A stretch of 64,000 bases of DNA from DATAOG01 sp963753685 (GTDB taxonomy: Bacteria; Pseudomonadota; Alphaproteobacteria; Geminicoccales; Geminicoccaceae). The translations under genes were made by a program, and so were the position numbers. Location: NCBI GenBank assembly GCA_963753685.1, contig CAVWDE010000030.1, forward strand, positions 1 to 64,000, in the 5' to 3' direction. Under the pieces are notes generated by a model, which was not told the origin of the DNA, did not search any database, and worked only from the letters and a program-made list of their open reading frames with translations. How positions within the stretch are numbered: the first letter of the stretch is position 1; the number at the start of each line of letters is the position of its first letter. Positions 18,771 to 28,146 of the stretch are shown piece by piece.

Positions 18771-19355
18771 ATGCGCGTCCTGCTGCTGTTCTGCCACCCG
18801 GTCGAGGACAGCTACCAGGCGGTCCTCCATCGCGCGGCCAAGATGGCGCTCGAGCGCGCCGGCCATCAGGTCGACGACTGCGACCTGTACGCCGAAGGCT
18901 TCTCGCCGGTGCTGACGCGCGCGGAGCGGCTCAACTACCACGACACCGCGCTCAACCGCGCCCCGGTCCAGCCCTACGTCGACCGCCTGCTCGCGGCCGC
19001 AGCCTTGGTGCTCTGCTTCCCGGTCTGGAACTTCGGCCCGCCGGCGATGCTCAAGGGCTTCTTTGACCGGGTGTTCCTGCCGGGCGTCAGCTTCCATCTC
19101 GACGCCGCCGGCAGGATCACACCGAACCTGCGCCACATCAAAAAGCTCGCCGCGATCACCACCTACGGCCGTGCCCGCTGGGTTGCTGTCCTCATGGGCG
19201 ACCCTCCGCGCAAGCTCGTGACCCGCCAGCTCAGCTTCCAGATCCGCCCCGCCGCCCGCGTCCTCTACCTCGCCCACTACCACATGAACGTCTCGACCCC
19301 CGCGACCCGCCAACGCTTCCTCACCAAGGTCGAGCACGCCATGGGGCGCTTTTGA
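18771..19355 (+). CDS. NAD(P)H-dependent oxidoreductase, flavodoxin-like fold (NQO1/MdaB group)
   Basis: 194-residue FMN/FAD reductase of quinones or related electrophiles. Diagnostic are LLLFCHPVEDSYQ at the flavin phosphate loop and LCFPVWNFGPPAMLKGFFDRV around the isoalloxazine site. It begins right after the cupin gene and its sequence is intact. A damaged second copy lies at 22925-23253, on the far side of the ABC transporter operon. About 63 of 81 C-terminal residues are identical by my own alignment. Confidence 0.88.
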   Translation: MRVLLLFCHPVEDSYQAVLHRAAKMALERAGHQVDDCDLYAEGFSPVLTRAERLNYHDTALNRAPVQPYVDRLLAAAALVLCFPVWNFGPPAMLKGFFDRVFLPGVSFHLDAAGRITPNLRHIKKLAAITTYGRARWVAVLMGDPPRKLVTRQLSFQIRPAARVLYLAHYHMNVSTPATRQRFLTKVEHAMGRF

Positions 19356-19647
19356 AGCGACAACGCGATCGGCGCTCCGCCGCGACGGCGCTGGTCTCGT
19401 TGACGGTCGCCGTGGTCCTTCTCGCGTTTCTCCGGCGAAGGCCGCGCGTGCTACGCGGTCCAAGCCGTGGCTCGGCAGCTCGAAGCGGCCCGGTCGACCG
19501 GCTCGCGATTCCACCGTTGCAGAACGCGCCAATCCGCGCGTAACCTCGCTTTCGACGACCAACAAGATGGTTCATCGGCGCGCTACCGGCTGCAGGCCCA
19601 CTCGAGGCTCCTGCGGGGAAAACGCCGGACCAAAGGGAAGGCTGAAA

Positions 19648-20727
19648 ATGCAAGACGAGCGCCAGGACAAGGCTGAGTTGGCGGTGACGACCGGCATCGA
19701 GGTCAGCCGGCGCCAGGCCTTCGCCACGGCGGCGAAGCTGGGCGTGGGCGGGGCCGCTCTGGCCGGGGGCCTCGGCACCGCCCTGGTCAGCAATCCGGCC
19801 GCGGCGGCCGGGCTGCCGCAGAAGAAGTACAAGTTCGTGTTCGTCAACCACGTCACGACCAACGAGTTCTTCACGCCGTGCATCTACGGGATCCAGGATG
19901 CCTGCGCCTTCTACGGCTGCAGCTACCAGTGGACCGGCTCGCAGAACAGCGTGGTCTCCGAGATGGTCAACGCGATGCAGATCGCGATCGCCCAGAAGGC
20001 GGACGGCATCGCGGTCTGCCTGATCGACGCCAAGGCGTTCGACGCTCCGACCGCCAACGCGCTCGCCGCGGGCATTCCGGTGATCGCCTACAATGCCGAT
20101 GTGCCCAAGGGCAGCCCCAACCAGCGGCTGGCCTATGTCGGGCAGCCGCTCTACGACTCGGGCTACAACATCGCGACCAGGTGGCTTGCGATGGTGCCCA
20201 AGGGCGGCCATGTCATGCTCTCGATTCCGAGCCCGGGCACGCTCAACCTGCAGCCGCGTCTCGACGGCTACATCCAGGCGATCAAGGACCACGGCAATCC
20301 CGTCACCTACGACGTCGTCAACAGCGGCCTCGACCAGGCCGGGGAATTCTCACGGATCGAGAGCTACTATCTCGGCCACAAGGACGTCGCGGGCATGTTC
20401 GGCACCGGCGGCGGCGACACCTACGCCTGCGGCTACGTGTCGGCCAAATACGGCCTCGGCAAGAGGGGCGTGATCGTCGCCGGCTATGACCTCTATCCGC
20501 AGACGCTGGGCTACATCAAGTCCGGCGACATGAGCTTCACGACCGACCAGCAACCCTATCTGCAGGGCTTCGTGCCGATCCAGCAGTTCTATCTCTGGAA
20601 GCTCTCGGGCGGCGCCGTGGCACCTGCCGACACCAACACGAGCCTCGCCTACGTGACCAAGGACAACGTCGACCTCTACCTCGGCAAGAGCCGCTTCGAG
20701 GGCAGCACCGACGCCGAGCCGACCTAG
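19648..20727 (+). CDS. Tat-exported sugar ABC transporter substrate-binding protein (RbsB-like)
   Basis: Periplasmic binding protein of the ribose/galactose type, 359 residues. The start ATG at 19648 has AAGGGAAGG upstream. The N-terminus carries a twin-arginine signal (VSRRQAFA followed by a hydrophobic stretch), then mature sequence from about residue 45. The fold is recognised by KYKFVFVNHVTTNEFF, VSEMVNAMQIAIAQKADGIAV, IPVIAYNADVP and GVIVAGYDLYPQTLGYIKSG. First gene of an operon with a permease and an ATPase. Ligand unknown. A stable hairpin follows its stop codon. Confidence 0.9.
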   Translation: MQDERQDKAELAVTTGIEVSRRQAFATAAKLGVGGAALAGGLGTALVSNPAAAAGLPQKKYKFVFVNHVTTNEFFTPCIYGIQDACAFYGCSYQWTGSQNSVVSEMVNAMQIAIAQKADGIAVCLIDAKAFDAPTANALAAGIPVIAYNADVPKGSPNQRLAYVGQPLYDSGYNIATRWLAMVPKGGHVMLSIPSPGTLNLQPRLDGYIQAIKDHGNPVTYDVVNSGLDQAGEFSRIESYYLGHKDVAGMFGTGGGDTYACGYVSAKYGLGKRGVIVAGYDLYPQTLGYIKSGDMSFTTDQQPYLQGFVPIQQFYLWKLSGGAVAPADTNTSLAYVTKDNVDLYLGKSRFEGSTDAEPT

Positions 20728-20759
20728 AATTGAGTTGGGGCCGACGGCCTGGTCCATCA

Positions 20760-20789
20760 ATTCCCGCTCGCCGCCGCGCGAGCGGGAAT
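20760..20789 (+). terminator. Hairpin after the binding-protein gene (attenuator or mRNA stabiliser)
   Basis: A perfect 11-bp stem, ATTCCCGCTCG and CGAGCGGGAAT, encloses an 8-nt loop 33 nt after the stop codon. There is no U-tract, so it is not a classic intrinsic terminator. In binding-protein-dependent operons such hairpins often raise the level of the first gene's mRNA over the membrane genes; that role is inferred. Confidence 0.6.
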
Positions 20790-20958
20790 CTGGCGCCGAT
20801 CGGGTGTGAGGCGCGCTTGGTCGGGCCATTCATGGTCGTCCGAGGACGCCGTGGCCACGGGGCTTCGGGGCGAAACCGTCAATCACGGATGAGCGCCGAA
20901 GGCCCGCAGCGCGCTCACGGTTGGGCCCGGTCCAGAGGCCGGTCCTGAGGAAGCGCGC

Positions 20959-22035
20959 ATGGCACAGACGAGCAGAACCAGCGCAGCAGCGACCCGCAAG
21001 GTTGGCATAAGCGAGCCCGGAACCGCCTTGGAGAGGGTCCTGGTCATCCTCTCCCGTTACCGGGAGGCCAGCATCGCGGTCGTTGCGATCGTGCTCGTCA
21101 TCTACTTCCAGTGGGGCAGCAGCGGCGCTTTCCTGTCCTCGCAGGAACTCAGCGTCGTGCTCCGCGACAGCGGCCGCTTCGGCATGATCGCGGTCGGCGA
21201 AGTCATGCTCATGATCACCGGCGAGATCGACATCTCGGTCGGCAGCACCTTCTCGCTGGCCCCCTACGTCATGGTGCTGCTGTCGATCACCTGGGGCCTG
21301 CCACTGGCCGTGAGCGCGATCGCCGCGATCCTGCTGGGCGTGCTGATCGGCGTCTTCAACGGCATCATCACCGTCGCGTTCCGCGTGCCGTCCCTGATCA
21401 CCACGATCGGAACGCTTTTCCTTTTGCAGGGTGTCGTCGTCTCGCTCTACAACAGCCAGCCGATCATCGCCCCGGTCGAAGAGCCCTTCAACGCGATCTT
21501 CGGCGAAAATCTCTACAGCCCGGCCGATTCCGTCTGGTCCTGGCACGGCCTGACGGCGTTCACGCCATTCCTGTGGACCGTGGTGGCGGTCGCGGTGATG
21601 GCGCTGGTCCTGAACCGGACGACCTTCGGCCTGCACACGATCGCGACCGGCAGCAACATCGTCGGCGCGCGCGAGATCGGCGTGCGCACCGATCGGATCA
21701 AGGTCTGCAACTTCATGATCGTGGGGGGGCTCGCGGCGGCCGCCGGGGTCATCAACACCGTCCAGTTCGCCTCCGCCGATCCCCTGGCCGGCGGCCCGAC
21801 GCTCACGTTGCAGGCGATCGCGGCGACTGTGATCGGCGGCACCTCGCTGCTCGGCGGCTCCGGCACCGCGGTCGGCTCGCTGGTCGGCGCGTTCGTGGTC
21901 GCGACCCTCAACAACGGCCTGGTCATGCTCGGCGCCCAGGCGACCGTATCCGACATCTACCTGGGCGCCGCGATCATCCTTGCCATGATGCTGAACGTTC
22001 AGGTCGACAGAATCCGCGCGCGGAGACGGATATGA
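20959..22035 (+). CDS. Sugar ABC transporter permease (RbsC-like)
   Basis: Inner-membrane protein of 358 residues with eight to ten hydrophobic helices. Typical motifs: GRFGMIAVGEVMLMITGEIDISVG, PSLITTIGTLFLLQGV, GSNIVGAREIGVRTDRIK (the ATPase-contacting loop) and GTSLLGGSGTAVGSLVGAF. The start ATG follows GGAAGCGC. Its stop overlaps the ATPase start (ATGA), implying translational coupling. It works with the binding protein at 19648. Confidence 0.93.
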   Translation: MAQTSRTSAAATRKVGISEPGTALERVLVILSRYREASIAVVAIVLVIYFQWGSSGAFLSSQELSVVLRDSGRFGMIAVGEVMLMITGEIDISVGSTFSLAPYVMVLLSITWGLPLAVSAIAAILLGVLIGVFNGIITVAFRVPSLITTIGTLFLLQGVVVSLYNSQPIIAPVEEPFNAIFGENLYSPADSVWSWHGLTAFTPFLWTVVAVAVMALVLNRTTFGLHTIATGSNIVGAREIGVRTDRIKVCNFMIVGGLAAAAGVINTVQFASADPLAGGPTLTLQAIAATVIGGTSLLGGSGTAVGSLVGAFVVATLNNGLVMLGAQATVSDIYLGAAIILAMMLNVQVDRIRARRRI

Positions 22036-22859
22036 GCCAGGAGATCCCCCCTCTCGATCCGGCCGCGTCGGTCATTCTCGAGATGCGGCACATCAGCAAG
22101 AGCTTCGGCGCCGTCACCGCGCTGGTCGATGTCAGCATCGAGCTTCGTCAGGGGGAAGTGCTGGCGCTGGTCGGGGACAATGGTGCGGGCAAGTCCACCC
22201 TGATCAAAATTCTCTCGGGCTTTCACGATCCCGACGGCGGCACGATCGTGGTCCACGGCAAGGAGGTGCACTTCGCCTCGCCGCGCGATGCGCGCGCCCA
22301 CGGCATCGAGACGGTCTACCAGGACCTAGCCCTGATCAAGGATCTGAGCATCTATCACAACATGTTCCTCGGCCGCGAATATCACCGGCGCATCCTCGGC
22401 TTGAAGCTGCTCGATAATCGCAAGATGCGGGCGCTGGCGCGCAGCTACCTCGACACGCTCGGGATCACGATCCCCAGCGTCGACAGCACGGTCGAGCTCT
22501 TGTCCGGCGGCCAACGCCAGTCGGTTGCCGTGGCACGATCGATCTATTCGTCGCCGACCATCCTGGTCCTCGACGAGCCGCTCGCGGCCCTCGGGGTGCG
22601 CGAGAGCGCCCATGTCCTCGGCCTGATCCAGAACCTCCGCCGCCAGCGCAGCGTCTCGATCATCCTGATCGTGCACAACTACAATCAGGTCTTCGAGGTC
22701 TGCGATCGCATCAACTTCCTGCACTTCGGCGAGGTCGTGCTCGATGCCTCGACGTCGCAGACGAGCGAGGAAGAACTGATCCGCATCGTCAAATCGGGCC
22801 TCGGCCCGCAGGCGATCGAGGCTGCGGCGAGCGCGGTCGAGGCTGGCATAACGCATTGA
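22032..22859 (+). CDS. Sugar ABC transporter ATPase, single-domain
   Basis: 275-residue ATPase for the upstream permease. Walker A is GDNGAGKSTL, signature LSGGQRQS, Walker B ILVLDEPLAALG and H-loop LIVHNYNQVFEV. Ribose-type ATPases are often double-domain (about 500 residues); this is the single-domain form seen with FrcA-like systems. The usual DEPTAALG reads DEPLAALG, a change of the Thr after the catalytic glutamate. The four-base overlap with the permease supports the ATG at 22032. Confidence 0.92.
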   Translation: MSQEIPPLDPAASVILEMRHISKSFGAVTALVDVSIELRQGEVLALVGDNGAGKSTLIKILSGFHDPDGGTIVVHGKEVHFASPRDARAHGIETVYQDLALIKDLSIYHNMFLGREYHRRILGLKLLDNRKMRALARSYLDTLGITIPSVDSTVELLSGGQRQSVAVARSIYSSPTILVLDEPLAALGVRESAHVLGLIQNLRRQRSVSIILIVHNYNQVFEVCDRINFLHFGEVVLDASTSQTSEEELIRIVKSGLGPQAIEAAASAVEAGITH

Positions 22860-22924
22860 CAGGAGCGCCGATTGCAGACTCGGCCGGCGACACCTGTCCC
22901 CGGCGAGGGAGCGTCCGCTTCAGC

Positions 22925-23253
22925 GGCGCGCGCGGTGCTTTGGTGCTTTGCTTCCCGGTCTGGACCTTCGGTCCACCGGCCGTGCTTAAGGGCTCCTTCG
23001 GTCGGCTGGCAAGATCACCCCGAACCTCCGCCACATCAAGAAGCTCGCCGCCATCACGACCTACGGCCGCGCCCGTTGGGTCGCCATCCTGATGGACGAT
23101 CCGCCCGGCAAGCTCGCAACCCGCCCGTTGCGCGGCCAGATCCACCGTAGCGCCCGCGTCCTCTACCTCGCCCACTACCGCATGAACGTCTCGACCCCCG
23201 CGACGCGCCAACGCTTCCTCGCCCGGGTCGAGCGCACCCTGGCCCGATTCTGA
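22925..23253 (+). pseudogene. Decayed copy of the flavodoxin-fold oxidoreductase at 18771
   Basis: LVLCFPVWTFGPPAVLKG is readable first. About 20 residues are then missing, and a shifted frame resumes at GKITPNLRHIKKLAA and continues to the natural end VERTLARF. The N-terminal 70 residues are absent. The preserved C-terminus matches the intact gene at about 78 percent of positions. It lies 66 bp after the ABC operon, so the operon is bracketed by an intact and a broken copy of this gene. Confidence 0.85.
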
Positions 23254-23324
23254 AGCGGGACGAGTGGCTGCCCAGGGACGCGGGGCGCCCTGCCTGGTCC
23301 AGGGTCCTCGATGAGCATGCCGAC

Positions 23325-23468
23325 CTCGGTGCCCCCGGCCACTCCAAGGCCTACCCGATCGAACGCTGCTCCCGCGACGCGCCCTTGCTCTGCATACGCG
23401 AAGGCACCCACGAAATGCAGCGCCTGATCATCGCCAAACAACTGTTAGCACCACGGCACGAAGCATGA
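23325..23468 (+). pseudogene. C-terminal remnant of an acyl-CoA dehydrogenase
   Basis: About 45 codons encode SKAYPIERCSRDAPLLCIRE and continue to LIIAKQLLAP before a stop. They match the last 45 residues of the acyl-CoA dehydrogenase at 34846-36004 (30 of 37 aligned residues). The catalytic-glutamate motif has decayed from GEGTNEIQ to REGTHEMQ. No upstream part of the gene remains, so it cannot be functional. Confidence 0.8.
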
Positions 23469-23743
23469 CTCGGTGCTGCGCAGAGGGCTCGCGGAGCCCA
23501 ATCGCATCCACACCAGGACAACGGCAGGCTCATCAGGCGGTCAGGCGGCACTCTGTAAAGCCTTTCAAGTCACTACATGCCGTGCTATGATCCTGATGGT
23601 TGAGGCTGCTGACGTTGAGGCGCAGGTACTCGCCTTGGCAGCGATCAGTAACTTTGACAAGGGTAAGAGCAATGAAAACAGAGCTGCTGCCATCATTTCA
23701 AAGTCACTGACCTCGGCGGCAACCCGCGTTCAGAAATGCTCCG

Positions 23744-25051
23744 ATGAACATCTACGGGCTCGGCATATTGTCAGCATTATTCGTGGTTTTTGTTATGGAG
23801 ACAACAGCGCAGCTGCTGAACCTCAGAACCCTTCGCATCACGATACCTGCCGAGCTCGAGGGCGTATATGAGGCGGAACGATATCGGAGGTTCCAGGATT
23901 ACGCTCGAGCCAAGACCAAGCTCATTGTACTGAATAACGCTTTCAACCTGCTCGTCCTCCTTGCGTTCTGGTTCGCAGGCGGCTTCAACGCGCTCGATCA
24001 GGCGGCGCGGGCGTGGGTCCAGCCATGGCACCTCGGCGTCACCGGCACCGGTATTATCTATACCGCGATGTTGATCGCACTCAGGCTTTCTCTTGAGATT
24101 CCCTCTCAAGCTTACGACGGATTTGTTATTCAACCTAAGTTCGGCATCAAAAGTGTAACCTTGAAGACGCTTGCGCTCGAAGTGATCGGAAATCTCTTCT
24201 TTTGGATAACTGTGGTCTCAATCATGCTGATATCACTTTCTTTTCTGTTGAGCTACGGCGGCAGCGACATATGGGTGATTTGCTGGGTTGCAATAAGCGC
24301 TTGCTTAGTAGGATTAAATTGGATCCTGCCGATCTTCATCAAATGTAAACCGCTTGAGGAAGGCGAGCTGAAAGACATGATATCCGACTATGTTAAGACC
24401 GTGCGCTTTCCCTTGGACAAGATCAAGGTCATGGACTGGTCGCGCTGTCCCAATGTATTGAAAGCCACTCTCTTTAAATCGAAAGTCGTTTTGATGGGCT
24501 TGGGCAGCAGCAGTCAGCCGGTGTTGCTCGATACCGTTATCGCGCAATACGAACCCGACGAGATCAAAGCGATGATCGCGCACGAAATCGGGCATTACGC
24601 GAAGAAACATATTCTACAACAGGCCACTTTAAAAATCATGTATATCGGCATATTCTGTTGGTAAGTGCCCATATTTGTTCAACAAAAGCAAGTGTTCGAA
24701 GCGTTTTACATGGAATATGCGTCGGTTTACGCTGGCTTAGTGTTCTATATGGTGATTTTTACTCCAATCTCGTTTTTTTGGACAATCGCTGCATCGGTTT
24801 TGTCACGCAGGCATGAATACGAGGCAGATCGGTTCGCGATCACCACGATCGACGACCGGGAAGTCCCGGTGCGGGTGTTGAAGCGGTTGCAATCGGACTG
24901 GGACCACATGGTCAACCTGACACCCCATTGGTTTCTGGTGTTCCTGAAATATCGTCATCCGCCAATCCTGACGCGGATTAAGGAGATCCGTGGCTATTCA
25001 GCGTGCGAGAGCGGGTGCAAAACGGTCGGGCCGCATCGATCGATCCGTTGA
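23744..25051 (+). pseudogene. M48-family (Ste24-type) membrane metallopeptidase interrupted by an in-frame stop
   Basis: Integral-membrane zinc endopeptidase resembling CaaX protease Ste24. The first part (306 codons) has several hydrophobic helices, the conserved DYARAKTKL segment and the zinc motif HEIGH in MIAHEIGHYAKKH near residue 280. A TAA at 24662-24664 ends it, yet the same frame continues for 128 codons with FVQQKQVFEAFYMEYAS and the third zinc ligand in HEYEADRFA. TTA (Leu) in place of TAA would restore one protein of about 435 residues, near the family length. Its base composition is clearly more A/T-rich than its neighbours, suggesting transfer. Whether the stop is real or an error is unclear. 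Confidence 0.8.
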
Positions 25052-25167
25052 GGCCGGCACGGCGAACGGCCGTGAGCGATCGGATGGGAGTCAACAAATG
25101 GAGACAGAAGGCAACGGATGAGACTACCGCTCGAAGGCCAGCGAATCTAGCGGAGCACGACCCGCAC

Positions 25168-26142
25168 TCAATGCAGCCGCGGTTTCTTCAGGAAGTCGTT
25201 GCGGTCGGCGGAGTGGATCAGGAGGCGTTTGGGGGTGCCGTCGCGGGCGATCGTGAGCGGGATGTCGGCGCCGGCAGGGCCGAGCGACCAGATGCGGCGG
25301 AAGGTCGTCGCGAGGTCGCTCACCCGCTGGCCGGCGACCTCGAGCACTAGGTCGCCGGGCTGGACGCCGGCCTTGTGGGCGGGGCCGCCCTCGGCGAGCC
25401 CGGCGACGAACACAGCACCCTCGGCCTCGGAGCTGTACATGCCGAGCCAGGGACGGGGCGGCTGGTTGGCGCGACCGAACTTCAGCAGATCGTCCAGGAT
25501 CGGCGGCAAAAGGTCGATCGGCACGATCATGTTGCCCTGGGAGGCGATGCCCTCGGCACGCGCCTCCTGGACGAACAGCGAGCCGATGCCGGCGAGCCGG
25601 CCGTCGGCGGTGATGCAGGCGGCACCACCCCAGCTCGGATGCGGCGGCATGGTGAACAGCGCCTCATCGAGCATGTATTCCCAATAGCCGGCGAACGGGC
25701 GCTTCGAGGCGACCCTGGCCTTGAGCGCATGCGCGCGGCCGCCGCCGCCAGCGATGATCACCGGGTCGCCGACCTGGACCTGCGCCGCGGTGCCGAGCTC
25801 GAGCGCCGGCACCCCGAGCCGGCCGAGCGCCTGGACCAGGCCGAGGCCGCTCGCCTGGTCGTAGCCGACCACATGCGCCGGCACCGCGGCGCCGTGATTG
25901 GCGGCGAGCCAGATCGTTTCGGCCTCGGTGATCAGATAGCCAATCGTCAGGACCAGGCCGTCGGCGCGGATCATGACCCCGTTGCCGGCGCGCTCGGTGC
26001 CGAGGATCGAGGCCGTGAAAGCATCGCCCGGGATCTCCGAGCGCAGCTGCAGGACCGCGGCCAGTGCCCGCTCGAGGTCGAAGGCGAACTCCGCTACCTG
26101 GGGCTGCGCCGCCTCGGGGATCGCCCATTCGGTCTCGCTCAC
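25168..26142 (-). CDS. HtrA-like trypsin-fold plus PDZ protein, probably catalytically inactive
   Basis: 324-residue protein with an S1C (DegP/HtrA) fold at about residues 20-215 and a C-terminal PDZ domain at about 225-315 (GGPAHKAGVQPGDLVLEVAGQRV). No signal peptide or membrane segment is visible, so it appears cytosolic. The catalytic triad is not preserved. The His position reads GYLI where TxxHV is expected, and the serine motif GNSGGP reads PSWGGA, with Trp at the nucleophile. The fold may serve as a peptide-binding or scaffold module. The ATG at 26140-26142 gives a plausible N-terminus. Confidence 0.8.
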   Translation of the reverse strand: MSETEWAIPEAAQPQVAEFAFDLERALAAVLQLRSEIPGDAFTASILGTERAGNGVMIRADGLVLTIGYLITEAETIWLAANHGAAVPAHVVGYDQASGLGLVQALGRLGVPALELGTAAQVQVGDPVIIAGGGGRAHALKARVASKRPFAGYWEYMLDEALFTMPPHPSWGGAACITADGRLAGIGSLFVQEARAEGIASQGNMIVPIDLLPPILDDLLKFGRANQPPRPWLGMYSSEAEGAVFVAGLAEGGPAHKAGVQPGDLVLEVAGQRVSDLATTFRRIWSLGPAGADIPLTIARDGTPKRLLIHSADRNDFLKKPRLH

Positions 26143-26333
26143 CGCTCGATGCCCTCGTCAAGCCCGCCCCCCGGGGGCGTCATCGCCGGACCCCGGTCGA
26201 TCGGGCGCCCGGCCGCCAATCTCGAAGCCCGTCCCGCCGAACCAACATAGCGCTCTCTGCGAGCCTCGCCTATGCCTAACGAAATCCAGCGCACCGCTCC
26301 GAGTTCTACTTCAGGTCTCCCTCCGGTCGACAC

Positions 26334-27737
26334 TCAGGTCTTTTGGGATCTGGCCGGCTTGGCGAGCAGCGGTCGGCCGCTGACCTCGGCGCCGGCGTCC
26401 GCGGGGAGCGGCAGGTAGACCAGGGCCGAGAGCGCGGCGATCAGCGCGACCGCGAAGAACGCCGGCGCGAAGTCGCCCGCCAAGAGCTGGCTGCTGCCGC
26501 GCGCCGCCACGGTCAGATGCAGGAGCAGGGCACCGGTGCCGACGCCGACGCTCAGCGACAGCTGCTGCATCATGCTGGCAAAGCTGGTCGCCCGGCTCAT
26601 CTGGGCGCGCTCGATGTCGGCGTAGCCGAGCGTGTTGATGCTGGTGAACTGAAGCGAACGGAAGAAGCCGCCGGCCAGCAGCACCGCCAGGATCAAAAGA
26701 TGCGGCGTGTCGGGCGTGAACAGGCCGATCGCGCCGACGAAGACCGCGCCGATCAGCGCGTTCGCCATCAGCACCCGCTTGAAGCCGAACAGCTTCAGAA
26801 TCGGGCCCGCGGTCAGCTTCATGAGCATCGCGCCGGCCGCGGACGCGAAGGTCAGGAGGCCCGAGTTGAAGGGGCTGAGCCCGAAGCCGACCTGCAGCAT
26901 CAGCGGCAAAAGGAAGGGCGTGGCACCGATCGCGATCCGGAACAGGAAGCCGCCGAGCACCGAGGCGCGGAAGGTCGGGATGCCGAGCAGGGCGAGGTCG
27001 ATCACGGGATAGAGGATGCGGCTGGCGTGCAGGACGTAAAGCCCGACGCCGGTGACGCCGACCGCGAGCAGCAGGAACGTCGTGCTCCAGGGCACGAGGC
27101 CGCGCCCGATCGTCTCGAAGCCGAAGACGAGGCCGACCAGCCCGACCGCGCTGAGCAGGAAGCCCAGGAGGTCGAGGGGCGGCGACCGCTCCTCGCGCAG
27201 ATCAGGGATGAAGCGGGTCACCAGGATGATGCCGAGCACCCCGATCGGCAGGTTGATCCAGAAGATCCAGCGCCAGTTCAGGTAGGTCGTGATGAAGCCA
27301 CCGAGCGGCGGCCCGAGCACCGGGCCGATCAACGCCGGCACGGTCAGCCAGGCCATCGCCTGCACCAGATCCGCCTTGGCGATCGTGCGCAGCAGCACGA
27401 GCCGCCCGACCGGCACCATCATGGCGCCGCCCATGCCCTGGAGGATGCGCGCGAGCACGAAGCCGAACAGCGAGCCCGCGAAGCTGCAGAGCACCGAGCC
27501 GGCCATGAAGACCAGGATCGCGAGCCGGAACACGCGTCTCGCCCCGAACCGGTCGGCGACCCAGCCGCTGATCGGGATGAAGACCGCGAGGCTGAACAGA
27601 TAGGCGGTGATCGCGAGGCTGAGCTTCAGCGGGTTCTCGCCGAGCGAGGCCGCGATCGCCGGCAGCGCGGTCGAAATCGCGGTCGAATCCAGGTTCTCCA
27701 TGAACAGGGCGCAGGCGACGATCAGCGGGATCAGCAT
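26334..27737 (-). CDS. MFS drug transporter, DHA2/EmrB type
   Basis: 467-residue inner-membrane exporter with about 14 hydrophobic helices. Motifs: MENLDSTAISTALPAI in helix 1 (conserved acidic residue of the DHA2 family), GWVADRFGARRVF (motif A) and GPVLGPPLGGFITTYLNWRWIFWINLPIG (motif C and following; quoted in part as GPVLGPPLGG). The ATG at 27735-27737 starts directly before helix 1; an upstream TTG would overlap the MazF gene. No EmrA-type adaptor or regulator gene is adjacent. The substrate is unknown. Confidence 0.9.
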   Translation of the reverse strand: MLIPLIVACALFMENLDSTAISTALPAIAASLGENPLKLSLAITAYLFSLAVFIPISGWVADRFGARRVFRLAILVFMAGSVLCSFAGSLFGFVLARILQGMGGAMMVPVGRLVLLRTIAKADLVQAMAWLTVPALIGPVLGPPLGGFITTYLNWRWIFWINLPIGVLGIILVTRFIPDLREERSPPLDLLGFLLSAVGLVGLVFGFETIGRGLVPWSTTFLLLAVGVTGVGLYVLHASRILYPVIDLALLGIPTFRASVLGGFLFRIAIGATPFLLPLMLQVGFGLSPFNSGLLTFASAAGAMLMKLTAGPILKLFGFKRVLMANALIGAVFVGAIGLFTPDTPHLLILAVLLAGGFFRSLQFTSINTLGYADIERAQMSRATSFASMMQQLSLSVGVGTGALLLHLTVAARGSSQLLAGDFAPAFFAVALIAALSALVYLPLPADAGAEVSGRPLLAKPARSQKT

Positions 27738-27801
27738 GGCGAGGACTCTGCGCGGTTCAGCCTCCGCGGATATGGGGACCCCACGGCCGTCCCGACCCGC
27801 G

Positions 27802-28146
27802 TCAATCGGCCTCAAGTCCGAGCAGCGCGGCAAGCTTCGCCTGCACCTCCGTCAGAATGGCGACGGGCACCGACCCGGCGACCTTGAGCTGACGGGCCCC
27901 GCGATCAATCGATTTGACCTGATCGGCGAGCACCGCCCCGCCGATCGGCAGACCTTCGGGCAACATCACCTTGAAGGGATAGGGCGCGACGTTGGACGTG
28001 ATCGGACAGACAACCGCGAACGCGGTCCGGTCGTGATAGACCCGCGGGCTCAGGACCAGCGCCGGCCGAGGCCCCGCCTGCTCGGGACCGGCTTGTGGAT
28101 TGAAGTTCAGCCAGACCAGATCGCCGGCATCCGGTACGCCGTTCAC
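27802..28146 (-). CDS. mazF: MazF/PemK-family endoribonuclease toxin
   Basis: 114-residue toxin of a type II toxin-antitoxin module, expected to cleave mRNA at short sequences. GDLVWLNFNPQAG, GPRPALVLSP and VVCPITSN are the conserved MazF beta-barrel motifs. I start it at the GTG 28144-28146, which overlaps the antitoxin stop by four bases (GTGA); the open frame extends further upstream but only as antisense-like filler inside the antitoxin gene. Intact. Confidence 0.9.
   Translation of the reverse strand: MNGVPDAGDLVWLNFNPQAGPEQAGPRPALVLSPRVYHDRTAFAVVCPITSNVAPYPFKVMLPEGLPIGGAVLADQVKSIDRGARQLKVAGSVPVAILTEVQAKLAALLGLEAD

Noticed and set aside
20760..20789. Intrinsic terminator ending the sugar ABC operon after its first gene
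   Set aside because: The stem is strong but no U-tract follows and the downstream genes clearly belong to the same system; an mRNA-stabilising hairpin fits better.
23581..23743. Possible promoter and small gene before the Ste24-type gene
   Set aside because: A TATGAT at 23586 lacks a good -35 box, and the following open frame has no recognisable motif.
26343..27887. 514-codon plus-strand frame rich in Arg, Asp, Glu and Gln
   Set aside because: Antisense to the MFS transporter; the composition is the mirror of hydrophobic codons and no domain is visible.
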